A stretch of DNA of 35,906 bases from an uncultured Lachnospiraceae bacterium (GCA_910588885.1 CAJUSQ010000014.1:1-35906), one strand, 5' to 3'; counted from the first letter of the stretch, positions 7,813-15,746 are shown. The notes: generated by a model not told the origin, from the sequence alone. A program made the numbers and translations.

Positions 7813-9291
7813 TTGAAAAACGTAGAAGTAACTGATTTACGCTCCGCACTGAAACTCATCCAATCCATTCCCGGAGAATATGTGGAAACCGATGTGGAAG
7901 TGGACCCGAACGCCGAACTTTCCGGCGTCTACCGCCACGTGGGAGCTGCCGGAACCGTTATGCGCCCGACGAAAATCGGCCCGGCCATGATGTTTCAAAA
8001 CATCATGGGACATCCGGATTCCCGGGTCATCATCGGTATGCTGGCCAGCCGGAAACGGGTAGCGGCGCTGCTTGGCACCACACCGGAAAAGCTGGGCTTT
8101 TTCTTAAAGGATGCGGTTTTAAATCCCATTGATCCGGTGGATTTTACGGGAACAAAGGTTCCATGTCAGGAAATCGTACATTATTCCACCGACGAAGGCT
8201 TTGACCTGCGCAAGCTGCTTCCGGCGCCCACTAACACCCCGGAGGATGCCGGCCCTTACATTACTATGGGACTCTGCTATGCCTCCGACCCGGAGCTTGG
8301 GATTTCCGACGTGACGATTCATCGTCTCTGCCTTCAAAGCAACGATGAACTTTCCATGTGGATTACGCCCGGCGCCCGCCACATCGGGGCTTTCTACGAA
8401 AAAGCCGAAAAATTAAATCAGCCTTTACCAATTTCCATCAGTATCGGCTTAGACCCGGCCATCTATCTGGCCAGCGGATTTGAACCGCCCACCACTCCCA
8501 TCGGCTACAATGAGCTGGCCTGTGCCGGAGCCATCCGCCAGAAACCGGTGGAGCTTTGTAACTGCCTTACGATCCCGGAAAAAGCCATTGCCAATGCCGA
8601 GTATGTCATTGAAGGGGAGCTGATCCCTCACGAACGGGTACCGGAGGACCGTTCCACCGGAACCGGAAAGGCCATGCCGGAATTTCCGGGACAGACCGGG
8701 CCTGCTCCCATGGTCCCGATTATTAAGGTAAAAGCCGTGACCCACCGGATCCGTCCCATTATGCAGACCACCATCGGCCCCTCCGAAGAGCATGTACATA
8801 TGGCCGGGCTGCCCACGGAGGCCAGCATTATTTCCATGGTGGAGCGGGCTATGCCGGGCCGGCTGTTAAACGTATACGCCCACTCTTCCGGCGGCGGAAA
8901 ATACATGGCCGTCCTGCAGTTCAAAAAAACCGTTCCCAGCGACGAGGGACGCCAGCGTCAGGCTGCGCTGCTTGCTTTCTCCGCCTTTCCGGAGCTGAAG
9001 CATGTAATCCTGGTGGATGAGGATGTGGATCCCTTCGACAGCAACGACGTGCTGTGGGCCTTAAATACCCGCTATCAGGGGGATATTGATACGGTGTGCA
9101 TCCCGGGCGTACGGTGCCATCCCTTAGACCACACTCAGGAAACCTCCTATAATCCCATGATAAGGGATACCGGTATTTCCTGTAAAACCATTTTTGACTG
9201 CACCATGCCCTTTGCTTCCAAGAACTATTTCGAACGTTCCCGGTTTTTGGATGTTGACCCGGCCCACTGGCTGCCGGATTTATACCGATAA
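7813..9291 (+). CDS. lpdC: UbiD-family gallate (3,4,5-trihydroxybenzoate) decarboxylase
   Basis: A 492-residue UbiD-family decarboxylase that would convert gallate to pyrogallol (and perhaps protocatechuate to catechol) with prenylated FMN. Length and sequence resemble LpdC of Lactiplantibacillus plantarum (about 490 residues) rather than the longer UbiD of ubiquinone synthesis. Family signs are visible: VMRPTKIGPAMMFQNIMGHP near residue 48, a DVTIHRL segment with Arg171 and a VIEGELIP segment near 265, the regions that carry the family's catalytic Arg and Glu residues. The start is at 7813 with AGAAGGGGGA upstream. It is divergent from the transhydroxylase operon, which takes pyrogallol further, and is followed 27 bp later by a permease gene. 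No ubiX/lpdB or lpdD is in the window, so prenyl-FMN must come from elsewhere. Other hydroxybenzoates are possible substrates, but the neighbour argues for gallate. Confidence 0.9.
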   Translation: MKNVEVTDLRSALKLIQSIPGEYVETDVEVDPNAELSGVYRHVGAAGTVMRPTKIGPAMMFQNIMGHPDSRVIIGMLASRKRVAALLGTTPEKLGFFLKDAVLNPIDPVDFTGTKVPCQEIVHYSTDEGFDLRKLLPAPTNTPEDAGPYITMGLCYASDPELGISDVTIHRLCLQSNDELSMWITPGARHIGAFYEKAEKLNQPLPISISIGLDPAIYLASGFEPPTTPIGYNELACAGAIRQKPVELCNCLTIPEKAIANAEYVIEGELIPHERVPEDRSTGTGKAMPEFPGQTGPAPMVPIIKVKAVTHRIRPIMQTTIGPSEEHVHMAGLPTEASIISMVERAMPGRLLNVYAHSSGGGKYMAVLQFKKTVPSDEGRQRQAALLAFSAFPELKHVILVDEDVDPFDSNDVLWALNTRYQGDIDTVCIPGVRCHPLDHTQETSYNPMIRDTGISCKTIFDCTMPFASKNYFERSRFLDVDPAHWLPDLYR

Positions 9292-9318
9292 GAAAAATAT
9301 CTGCTAGGAGGAAACCTG

Positions 9319-10752
9319 ATGAGTTCCAAAAAAGAATATATCCATTACCTGATCGCCCTCATCATCGGCCTGGTGCTTGCTTTTGCACTCCAGCCGACCA
9401 ATGGGCTTACCGAAATCGGCGTACGCGTCATCGCAATTTTAATCCCCATCCTCTATCTCTGGCTGACCACCAATACCCATTGGACCAGCCTGCTGGCCCT
9501 GGCTCTTCTGATTATGACCCAGGCCATGACTCCCAACGAGGTATGGGCAGGCTCCATGGGCCATTTCGTGGTCATCACGATCATCACCTACTTTTTATTA
9601 AATATCGCGTTAAAGGAAACCGGAGTCATTAACAAGATCGCCATTTTCTTTGTCACACGGAAATTTGTCCAGGGCAGGCCCTATGCTTTTATGGCCATGT
9701 TCTTCGCATCCAGCCTGATCATCGGCATGGTAATGGACAACATGTCCCTGGCCATCATCTACATCGGCATTGCCGGATCCCTCTGCGAAGAAATTGGGGT
9801 AAAGAAAGGCGAACGCTTCTATATCTGTATCTTTTTGGGCGTTCTGTGGACGAATGTCATCTACTCCATTGCCTCCCCGATCGCCCATGCCCTTCCCAAC
9901 ATTATCATGGGCAGTGCGGAAAGCCAGCTGGGCATCACGATTACCTATCCCCAATGGCTGGCCGTAGGCGTACCCTTTGCGGCAATTATGTATGTGGCGC
10001 TGATGATCTGTGTACGGATTTTCAACCCCGATACCGCGGCTTTCCGAAACTTTGACGTGGAAGCGCTGAAGAAAAAATATCCGCCCCTGGATGCCAGAGG
10101 AAAATTTGCCTCCATTGTTTTTATCTGCGTTGTGGCAATGGTCATCCTGCCCTCCCTGCTGAAAGGCGCCTTCCCCATGTGGGGCTACTGGAACAGCGTA
10201 GGGGTTGTGGTTCCCGCTTTGCTGGCGGTTGCCTGCCTGTCCATCGTCCAAATCGGCGGAAGGCCCGTCCTGGATGTACCCGGCGGTTTGAAACAGCTGC
10301 CCATGCCGGCCATTATTTTCGCCGGAACCGTATCGGTATTTGCATCACCCCTTTCCTCCGAAGCGACCGGAATCTCCCTGTGGCTGGGAAATATCTTCCG
10401 TCCCCTGGTGGAAAATCTGTCGCCCATGGCGATTATCGTGGTGCTGATTATCGTTGCCATATTAATGACGAACTTCCTTTCCAACACGGTTACCATGGTA
10501 TTGTTCTTTAATATCGGTGCCGTCCTTTTGGCAAACGGAAGCACGAATATGGCCATGTTCACGATCGTCATTTCCCTGGCGGCTTCCATGGCGACCGTAA
10601 CGCCTTCCGCTTCGGTGCCTTCCCCGCTGTTTTTCGGAGACGGGCATTTAAATATGAAGGATACTCTGGTTTGCAACCTGGTCTTTGTTGTACTGTCCTT
10701 CCTGGCCTTAACCCTGTTCTGTATCCCCTTTGCTTCGGCAGTGATTCACTAA
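9319..10752 (+). CDS. DASS/SLC13-type anion permease, candidate gallate transporter
   Basis: A 477-residue integral membrane protein with about 11-13 hydrophobic helices, resembling divalent-anion:Na+ symporters and related permeases of the ion-transporter superfamily. Paired segments such as MDNMSLAIIYIGIAG (first half) and LMTNFLSNTVTMVLFFN (second half) look like the re-entrant-loop motifs of this fold, with the second ending in the typical NTVT-like substrate/sodium site. It starts 27 bp after lpdC behind a CTAGGAGGAAAC ribosome site, so the two share a transcript. That pairing suggests uptake of gallate or a similar aromatic carboxylate. The known Lactiplantibacillus gallate carrier GacP is of a similar general kind, but I cannot measure similarity here. 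Substrate is inferred from context only. Confidence 0.8.
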   Translation: MSSKKEYIHYLIALIIGLVLAFALQPTNGLTEIGVRVIAILIPILYLWLTTNTHWTSLLALALLIMTQAMTPNEVWAGSMGHFVVITIITYFLLNIALKETGVINKIAIFFVTRKFVQGRPYAFMAMFFASSLIIGMVMDNMSLAIIYIGIAGSLCEEIGVKKGERFYICIFLGVLWTNVIYSIASPIAHALPNIIMGSAESQLGITITYPQWLAVGVPFAAIMYVALMICVRIFNPDTAAFRNFDVEALKKKYPPLDARGKFASIVFICVVAMVILPSLLKGAFPMWGYWNSVGVVVPALLAVACLSIVQIGGRPVLDVPGGLKQLPMPAIIFAGTVSVFASPLSSEATGISLWLGNIFRPLVENLSPMAIIVVLIIVAILMTNFLSNTVTMVLFFNIGAVLLANGSTNMAMFTIVISLAASMATVTPSASVPSPLFFGDGHLNMKDTLVCNLVFVVLSFLALTLFCIPFASAVIH

Positions 10753-10837
10753 CCCGGAAACCCACGGTGAAACGGATCCGGCATCCTGCAAAGCAAACCG
10801 CAGGAGAAGGCCGCATTTTATAAAGAACTATCACAAT

Positions 10838-10893
10838 ATACGGCATTGCAAACGTGCAGCAGATCCTGATCCGCTGTCCGTGCAATGCTGTAT
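10838..10893. terminator. Imperfect long hairpin between converging permease and LysR genes
   Basis: ATACGGCATTGCA (10838-10850) pairs with TGCAATGCTGTAT (10881-10893) with one G-U pair, around a partly paired interior. It sits between the plus-strand permease stop (10752) and the minus-strand LysR stop (10917). No strong T-run follows, so termination is plausible rather than certain. Confidence 0.45.
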
Positions 10894-10916
10894 TGGCCTG
10901 TTTATAAATTAAAAGT

Positions 10917-11834
10917 TCAGACATGCTGTTTCCGGTGGAGGTTGGAATACTGTTTGGCAAAGAGGAAAAAATCGTTCAGCGCCGGATTTTTATTTTTCGT
11001 CCTCCTGGTCAGCTGCATGGGCAGGAATTTCTGGGGCACATCCTCCTCAATGGGGATAAACCGCAAATTCCGGTTGGACGTAACCTCATCTTCTTCAAAG
11101 ACCAGGGAAACCCCGTCCCCCATTTCAATGGCAAATAAAATCTCTTCGAAATCTTCAAATTCCGCCGCAATCCTTGGCTCAAACCCGAAAGCCCCGCATA
11201 TTTTATGCAGATAATCATCCTCCGGCTTCAATTTCATCGGAAGATATCTTAAAAATACACTATCTTTAAAATCTGACAGTTTTACATCTTTTTTATAAAA
11301 AAGCCGATGCTTCTTATGGACTACGATCCCCACCTGGGAATCATACAAGGTAAGCTTTTCCACGCCCTGGACCAGTTTCACATCATGATCCGCAATTAAA
11401 ATCGCGTCATAGTAGTCATTCAGCAAACCGTCTACCAGCTTCTTCTGGGTACAACGTTCCTTTGTAATCTGTATCTCCGGCCTGCATTCCCGAAAGCCCG
11501 ACAGCACCTGTGAAATATAGCTGTTGGCCTTAATATGCTCCTGGCATCCCACGGTAATGGAACCGTTGTATTTCCGTATGGAATTCTTGGCCCTGGCCAA
11601 AACCCGGTTCCATTCCGCAACCATCTCGGACAACGATTCATTCAGCATCTGCCCCTGCCTGGTCAGCTTTACACCTTTGGTATTCCGGTCAAACAAGGCA
11701 AGCCCCAGCTCCTCTTCCAGAGTCGCAATCTGCCTGCTGATATTGGACTGGGAAATGAACAATTCCTTTGCCGCCCTTGTAAAGCTTAAGCAGCGGGCCA
11801 CTTGTAAAAAGCATTTTACCTGCAAATCCGTCAT
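10917..11834 (-). CDS. LysR family transcriptional regulator
   Basis: A 305-residue LysR-type regulator. The N-terminal winged helix is standard: FLQVARCLSFTRAAKELFIS then QSNISRQIATLEEELGLALF, followed by DRNTKGVKLTRQG. Residues from about 90 form the two-lobe effector domain. It diverges from the SSS symporter gene, 242 bp away, and converges on the decarboxylase-permease operon. In Lactiplantibacillus the gallate decarboxylase genes are also controlled by a LysR-type protein, so this is a natural candidate for the aromatic-acid sensor. Its own promoter and the symporter promoter both carry a TGTATA...TATACA dyad. LysR proteins usually bind T-N11-A dyads upstream of -35, whereas the dyad here lies in the promoter spacer, so assignment of the operator to this protein rather than GntR is open. 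Confidence 0.92.
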   Translation of the reverse strand: MTDLQVKCFLQVARCLSFTRAAKELFISQSNISRQIATLEEELGLALFDRNTKGVKLTRQGQMLNESLSEMVAEWNRVLARAKNSIRKYNGSITVGCQEHIKANSYISQVLSGFRECRPEIQITKERCTQKKLVDGLLNDYYDAILIADHDVKLVQGVEKLTLYDSQVGIVVHKKHRLFYKKDVKLSDFKDSVFLRYLPMKLKPEDDYLHKICGAFGFEPRIAAEFEDFEEILFAIEMGDGVSLVFEEDEVTSNRNLRFIPIEEDVPQKFLPMQLTRRTKNKNPALNDFFLFAKQYSNLHRKQHV

Positions 11835-11884
11835 AATACATTCCCTCTCCCTTCCTTGTTTTCTTAGTTTCCCCCCATTTCTCC

Positions 11885-11915
11885 ATTTTAACCTGTATAC
11901 CTGCTATACAGTCAA
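11885..11915 (-). promoter_or_regulatory. LysR gene promoter with TGTATA dyad in the spacer
   Basis: On the minus strand TTGACT (11910-11915) is followed after 19 bases by TAAAAT (11885-11890). The spacer carries the most perfect version of the dyad, TGTATA-N5-TATACA (11894-11910), flanked by C and G to give 7-base arms. Confidence 0.6.
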
Positions 11916-12002
11916 AACTTTTCTTGTGTCTGTCCCAAAGGAAAAAGACCCCTTCTTCTACCCAAACGGGCAGTCCGATCTTTGGAACCGGGAATTTTTT
12001 CC

Positions 12003-12033
12003 TTGACTGTATACCGGGAATATACACTACACT
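12003..12033 (+). promoter_or_regulatory. SSS symporter promoter with TGTATA dyad in the spacer
   Basis: TTGACT (12003-12008), 19-bp spacer, then TACACT (12028-12033). The dyad TGTATA-N7-TATACA (12008-12026) starts inside the -35 box, as in the LysR and transhydroxylase promoters. The symporter start codon follows 43 bp later. Confidence 0.5.
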
Positions 12034-12076
12034 GGAAAAAGAGTAGAGGAGTATTTTTAAGAAAGAGGGGTATGAT

Positions 12077-13627
12077 ATGGCTCTGATTATCGCAATTCTG
12101 TACTTTGCCGTATTAATCATTGTGGCAAGTATTTATTCTAAGAAAAAAATCAAATCCGCCGAGGATTTCTCCAATGCAGGCGGGGGACTCGGCTGGGTTA
12201 TGGTTACGTTTTCTTTCGTTCTGGCGCCCTTGGGCTCCGGTCACACCATGTCCTTATGGCAAAAAGCAGCCGGAGGAGGAGGCTACACGGAACTGGCCGG
12301 AAACTTTACCGGAATCGGGGCCGGGGCCATGTGGTGGGCCATCGGGGCCGGAGCTATTTTCCTTCCCATCGCCATGCTCTGGATGGGGCCGATGTACAAA
12401 CGAATCGGCGCTCCCACGGCTCCCGGGGCTTTGACAAAAATCTTCGGGAAAGAAATGGGCTGGTTCCATGCCGGATTCCAGACAATGACCTGGACCGGAA
12501 TCGGCTGCTCCGAGCTGGTGGCCACCGGAACTGCGATTTACACGTTATGCAATGCCAGCGGAATATCGTTAAATATTTATCAGTCTATTATTCTGGGCTT
12601 TCTTTTGATTGTCTGCTATGTATTCTTCGGCGGCATGCTGCAGATGGCCTGGCTGAACTGTATCAATGCCGTGGTCATGATTGTGGCATCCTATGCGGCC
12701 GTTGCAATCATCGCGGTCAACTATCTGGCAGACATCGGCGGCTGGTCGGGAGTTATGAAGCTTTATGAAGCAGCAGGCTACAGCAGCCTCCTGACCCAGA
12801 CCGGGACGCTGGGTCTTCCTCCGGTTTGGCTTGGCGTAATTATCCCGGTAATCGTATTACATACAACGGCGGGGGCGGTATCCCAGACCATGATGCAGCC
12901 TTTCTTTGCCGCAAAGGATGAAAGTGCCTGCCGGAAAGGTGTTTTCCTTGGGTGTTCCTTCAATATTATGTCCAGCCTGCCCTGGATCTTTTTGGGAATT
13001 GCCGCAATGGCAATCCCGGCCATTTCCTCCGTGGTAGGCGCCAACGGCTTAGAGGCCGTTCCCACCATTGCCCAGCGGGGGCTGCCGGTTCCTGCCATCG
13101 GCCTTTTGATGGTGGCCCTGCTGTCCGCCACCCTTTCCACCGGAGGCGGCGTTGTCCTGGCTAATTCCAATGTCATTGCCAACGACATCCTGATCGAATG
13201 CTGTATGCCTAAGGCAGACCCTAAAACCAGGATGCGCACCAACCGCGTCTGCATCATTATTGCCGCCCTTCTGCTGCTTCCGGGCGCTCTGATCATGGCC
13301 CATGAATTTGTATTTAACCTGTTCCTGTGGGTATTTTCCTTTGGTATGCCGGTATTTGTGGTATTTATTTTAGGCTACAATTATAAAGTCAGCAAAACCG
13401 CTGCCTGGGCAACCATTATCCTGTGCTATATCATCAACTGCATCTGGACTTTTTTACCCATGGAGCGTATCCTTCACCTGGCTCCCGGCAGTATCTGGGG
13501 CATGAACCTCTATGCCGTAATGGTTTCTTCGGTGGTACTTGGCATCCTCTTTCATCTCATATTTCCCGGGGAAGATGCCTGGAAAAAAAGCCACTGCAGT
13601 GAAATCCGGGCCAATATTGCCAAATAG
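12077..13627 (+). CDS. Sodium:solute symporter (SSS family)
   Basis: A 516-residue membrane protein with about 13 hydrophobic helices in the sodium/solute symporter family. The first helix is followed by SAEDFSNAGGGLGWVMVTFS, the usual conserved start of SSS proteins (S-x-x-DF...AGR), and the middle contains FFGGMLQMAWLNCINAVVMI, equivalent to the family's GG-x-x-AV-x-WTD-x-x-Q signature region but with WTD/Q not strictly kept. Start at 12077 follows AAAGAGGGG. Two tiny single-helix genes follow within 35 and 14 bp. Divergence from the LysR gene and the shared promoter dyad link it to the gallate cluster, so a second aromatic acid or a related carboxylate is a plausible substrate. This would give the pathway two unrelated carriers; the substrate is not shown by the sequence. 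Confidence 0.88.
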   Translation: MALIIAILYFAVLIIVASIYSKKKIKSAEDFSNAGGGLGWVMVTFSFVLAPLGSGHTMSLWQKAAGGGGYTELAGNFTGIGAGAMWWAIGAGAIFLPIAMLWMGPMYKRIGAPTAPGALTKIFGKEMGWFHAGFQTMTWTGIGCSELVATGTAIYTLCNASGISLNIYQSIILGFLLIVCYVFFGGMLQMAWLNCINAVVMIVASYAAVAIIAVNYLADIGGWSGVMKLYEAAGYSSLLTQTGTLGLPPVWLGVIIPVIVLHTTAGAVSQTMMQPFFAAKDESACRKGVFLGCSFNIMSSLPWIFLGIAAMAIPAISSVVGANGLEAVPTIAQRGLPVPAIGLLMVALLSATLSTGGGVVLANSNVIANDILIECCMPKADPKTRMRTNRVCIIIAALLLLPGALIMAHEFVFNLFLWVFSFGMPVFVVFILGYNYKVSKTAAWATIILCYIINCIWTFLPMERILHLAPGSIWGMNLYAVMVSSVVLGILFHLIFPGEDAWKKSHCSEIRANIAK

Positions 13628-13660
13628 GTCACCCATATTATTCAGAAGGAGGAATGCATC

Positions 13661-13765
13661 ATGTGGATCATACAGGATATTATCAGCCAATACGTGATAG
13701 GCATTGTCCTATGCGCCATTATTTTTGGAATCTGGAAAGCCACCCATAAGGGAGAAAAATTATAG
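13661..13765 (+). CDS. Symporter small accessory protein, first of two
   Basis: A 34-residue protein with a single hydrophobic helix (about residues 11-25) followed by a basic tail (WKATHKGEK). It begins with an ATG preceded by AGAAGGAGG, 33 bp after the symporter stop, so it is translated from the same message. Small one-helix proteins next to SSS-family genes are known as symporter small accessory proteins; their contribution to transport is poorly understood. It is too short for ordinary gene finders, but the ribosome site and spacing support it. Confidence 0.72.
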   Translation: MWIIQDIISQYVIGIVLCAIIFGIWKATHKGEKL

Positions 13766-13778
13766 GAGGATTTAATTT

Positions 13779-13886
13779 ATGGCAATAACTATTGTTTCCA
13801 TATATCTTCTCTGTGTTGCCGCTATTCTGATTGCCATCTGCTTTTTTGGAGCAAAGGCCAACGGTATCAAGGAAGATTATGAATAA
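13779..13886 (+). CDS. Second single-helix micropeptide after the symporter
   Basis: A 35-residue protein made of one N-terminal hydrophobic helix (about residues 2-26) and a short charged tail ending KEDYE. Its ATG lies 13 bases after the preceding micropeptide stop, behind TAGGAGGAT. It differs in sequence from the first micropeptide and its tail is mixed/acidic where the other is basic. The gene order symporter - basic-tail peptide - acidic-tail peptide suggests two different accessory subunits. Evidence is coding arrangement only. Confidence 0.66.
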   Translation: MAITIVSIYLLCVAAILIAICFFGAKANGIKEDYE

Positions 13887-13954
13887 TTAACGCTTAATTC
13901 TATTTTTTGTTATACCTAATACCAAGGGAGGCATTCCAAAACCTTCCGAATCGC

Positions 13955-14005
13955 AAAAAGCACTGCGTCAAGGGCATCCTCCGATCAGAGGATGCCCTTG
14001 ACGCA
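13955..14005 (-). terminator. Strong intrinsic terminator, moaC copy 1 / symporter operon
   Basis: An 18-bp perfect stem, TGCGTCAAGGGCATCCTC (13964-13981) with its complement at 13988-14005, and a 6-base loop. On the minus strand it is followed by a CTTTTT run, so it terminates the moaC transcript. It may also stop the converging symporter transcript. Confidence 0.85.
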
Positions 14006-14028
14006 TAGTATCCGGCTTTCCACACATT

Positions 14029-14502
14029 CTATTGGCGCACATAATGGCCGGACTTCCCGCCGTCTTTTTCCAGAAGCAGAATCTCCCGTATCACCATTCC
14101 GCGATCCACGGCCTTGCACATATCGTAAATCGTAAGGAGCGCCGCAGAAACCGCATGCAGCGCTTCCATCTCAATCCCGGTCTTCCCGGTAGTCTTTACG
14201 GATGCCACGGCTTCAATCTCCGCTTTCTCCGGATATAGGGTAAAGTGAAGATCCACTCCCGTCAGCAGCAGCGGATGGCACATGGGAATGATATCCCAGG
14301 TCTTTTTTGCGGCCATAATCCCCGCCGCCTGGGCTACCGCAAGCACATCCCCTTTTTTCATTTTCCGCTGCGTCACCAGAGCGAATGTCTCCGGCTTCAT
14401 GGCTATCCTGCCGGAAGCTACCCCGATCCGGCAGGTATCCGCCTTTTCCGAAACGTCAACCATCCGCGCCCTTCCCTGTTCATTTATATGTGTCAGTTCC
14501 AT
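14029..14502 (-). CDS. moaC: Cyclic pyranopterin monophosphate synthase MoaC, copy 1
   Basis: A 157-residue MoaC, the usual family length. It converts the cyclic GTP product of MoaA to cyclic pyranopterin monophosphate, the first precursor of molybdenum cofactor. Conserved signatures present are PMCHPLLLTGVD, VKTTGKTGIEMEALHAVSAA and LTIYDMCKAVDRGM, plus the late catalytic-lysine segment EKDGGKSGHY. It begins 9 bp after the stop of the 118-residue gene upstream on the same strand, so the two form an operon. A second, diverged copy lies 6.9 kb away at 20968-21438 in the same orientation. The transhydroxylase in this window needs this cofactor, which may explain the location. No moaA, mogA or moeA is present here. 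Confidence 0.96.
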   Translation of the reverse strand: MELTHINEQGRARMVDVSEKADTCRIGVASGRIAMKPETFALVTQRKMKKGDVLAVAQAAGIMAAKKTWDIIPMCHPLLLTGVDLHFTLYPEKAEIEAVASVKTTGKTGIEMEALHAVSAALLTIYDMCKAVDRGMVIREILLLEKDGGKSGHYVRQ

Positions 14503-14511
14503 ACCCGCCTC

Positions 14512-14868
14512 CTAACTTCTTTGATACAGCACATCCCAATCTTGGGGGAATTTTTCCAACCCCAAAAGCATTCCGTCGGAAATACGCCGATGGCCTTCCG
14601 GAATCGTATAGCCCATCCTGTTTAAATCCTCCTCGATACAACGAATCATTTTATGGTTCGAGGGAACGGCCCGGTATTCCTTCGGCGGCAGCACCCCGTG
14701 TTCCTCTTTTCCGCTGTAAAAAGCGATACTTTCCGTTTCCGGGTCATGCCAGATCCGGTAATAGCCGATCACCTGATCCTCACATTTGATTTCCAGATGC
14801 ATGACCTGAAATACCACATATTTTTCGATGATCTCCCAATGTATCCTGACCGGTTTTCGAGTTTCCAT
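14512..14868 (-). CDS. Conserved-looking protein of unknown function
   Basis: A 118-residue soluble protein that I do not recognise. It is rich in aromatic and charged residues, with a beta-like N-terminal half (VVFQVMHLEIKCEDQVIGYY, then SIAFYSGKEEHG) and a helical C-terminal half ending KFPQDWDVLYQRS. No signal peptide, membrane helix or metal motif is visible. It precedes moaC copy 1 by 9 bp and so should be co-transcribed. Its presence with only one of the two moaC copies is a way to tell the loci apart. The start ATG at 14868 follows AGGAGGAAACCAGA, a strong ribosome site. Confidence 0.7.
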   Translation of the reverse strand: METRKPVRIHWEIIEKYVVFQVMHLEIKCEDQVIGYYRIWHDPETESIAFYSGKEEHGVLPPKEYRAVPSNHKMIRCIEEDLNRMGYTIPEGHRRISDGMLLGLEKFPQDWDVLYQRS

Positions 14869-14982
14869 TCTGGTTTCCTCCTTGTCCCTTTTCTACTGCT
14901 TTTATCATAACAAGGTTTTCTCCTCCTATTATCCGGATCCGGCTGGCTGTCATGCGAAATCCGAATCTTTTGCAAAAAAGTG

Positions 14983-15011
14983 TTGTCAATCAGGCGCATA
15001 CCATGTATAAT
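14983..15011 (+). promoter_or_regulatory. Promoter of the TetR-family regulator gene
   Basis: TTGTCA (14983-14988) and TATAAT (15006-15011) are spaced by 17 bp, upstream of the tetR start at 15051. Just downstream, ATATTTATTTTT near 15022 resembles one half of the palindromes found before the adhesin, which would allow autoregulation. Confidence 0.6.
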
Positions 15012-15050
15012 TCTATAATGGATATTTATTTTTGAAAGGGGTGATCACGG

Positions 15051-15662
15051 TTGGATGACACCAAAACGAGAATTATTTCCGCCACGATGAAAGCCGTGCG
15101 GCAGTATGGTTTAGAGGGTGTACGTATCCAGAATGTCAGCCGCCTGGCAGGGATTTCCCCCGGAGCGCTGTACCGCTATTTCGACAGCAAGGACCAGCTG
15201 ATTGTGGAATGTTTCATCTATGTGGACAAACAGGCCGCAGAGATTTTCGAACATCTGAAGTTCAATCCTATCAAAATGCTTGTTGATCCCATGGGAGCGG
15301 TAAAAAGCCTGTGGCTGCCCTACTTCCGATTCTGGGTCGCCCATCCGGACGAGACCGTCTTCTATCACCGTTTTCGGGACAGCGCGATTTTTCCGGAGTA
15401 TGATAAGACCCGGGATGCCTCTTATTTCGAAACCTTCGCCGGAATGGTCCGTACGTTCCGGAATGTATTCCCGAGCCTGAAGCTCATCAACCAGGACCTG
15501 CTTTGGCTCCATGTCCTCACTTCCACTGTCATGTATGCAAAATACGTTGTGGAGGGCGTACTTCCCAATACACCGGAGACGGAAGAAACTATTTTCCAAC
15601 TGCTGACTACCGGCCTAAGCGGCTATCTGAAGCCGGAGAAACAGAAGAAGGGCAGAAATTAG
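15051..15662 (+). CDS. TetR/AcrR family regulator
   Basis: A 203-residue one-domain-plus-ligand-domain regulator. The DNA-binding part is clear: RIISATMKAVRQYGLEGVRI, QNVSRLAGISPGALYRYFDS, KDQLIVECF. The remainder is the variable all-helical ligand domain, with no recognisable ligand motif. I use the TTG at 15051 as start because AAAGGGGTGA stands the right distance upstream and residues DDTKTRI lead straight into the fold; no ATG occurs nearby in frame before the HTH. Downstream, a 273-bp gap with two near-identical palindromes separates it from the adhesin gene on the same strand, so it probably controls adhesin and sortase expression. Confidence 0.9.
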   Translation: MDDTKTRIISATMKAVRQYGLEGVRIQNVSRLAGISPGALYRYFDSKDQLIVECFIYVDKQAAEIFEHLKFNPIKMLVDPMGAVKSLWLPYFRFWVAHPDETVFYHRFRDSAIFPEYDKTRDASYFETFAGMVRTFRNVFPSLKLINQDLLWLHVLTSTVMYAKYVVEGVLPNTPETEETIFQLLTTGLSGYLKPEKQKKGRN

Positions 15663-15746
15663 CTTCCAGGAGAAACCGATGCCGAACTCTACATTGGGCA
15701 GAGGGTAAAAACCTACCGCCAAAGAGCGGTTTGTTTTTCCATATAA

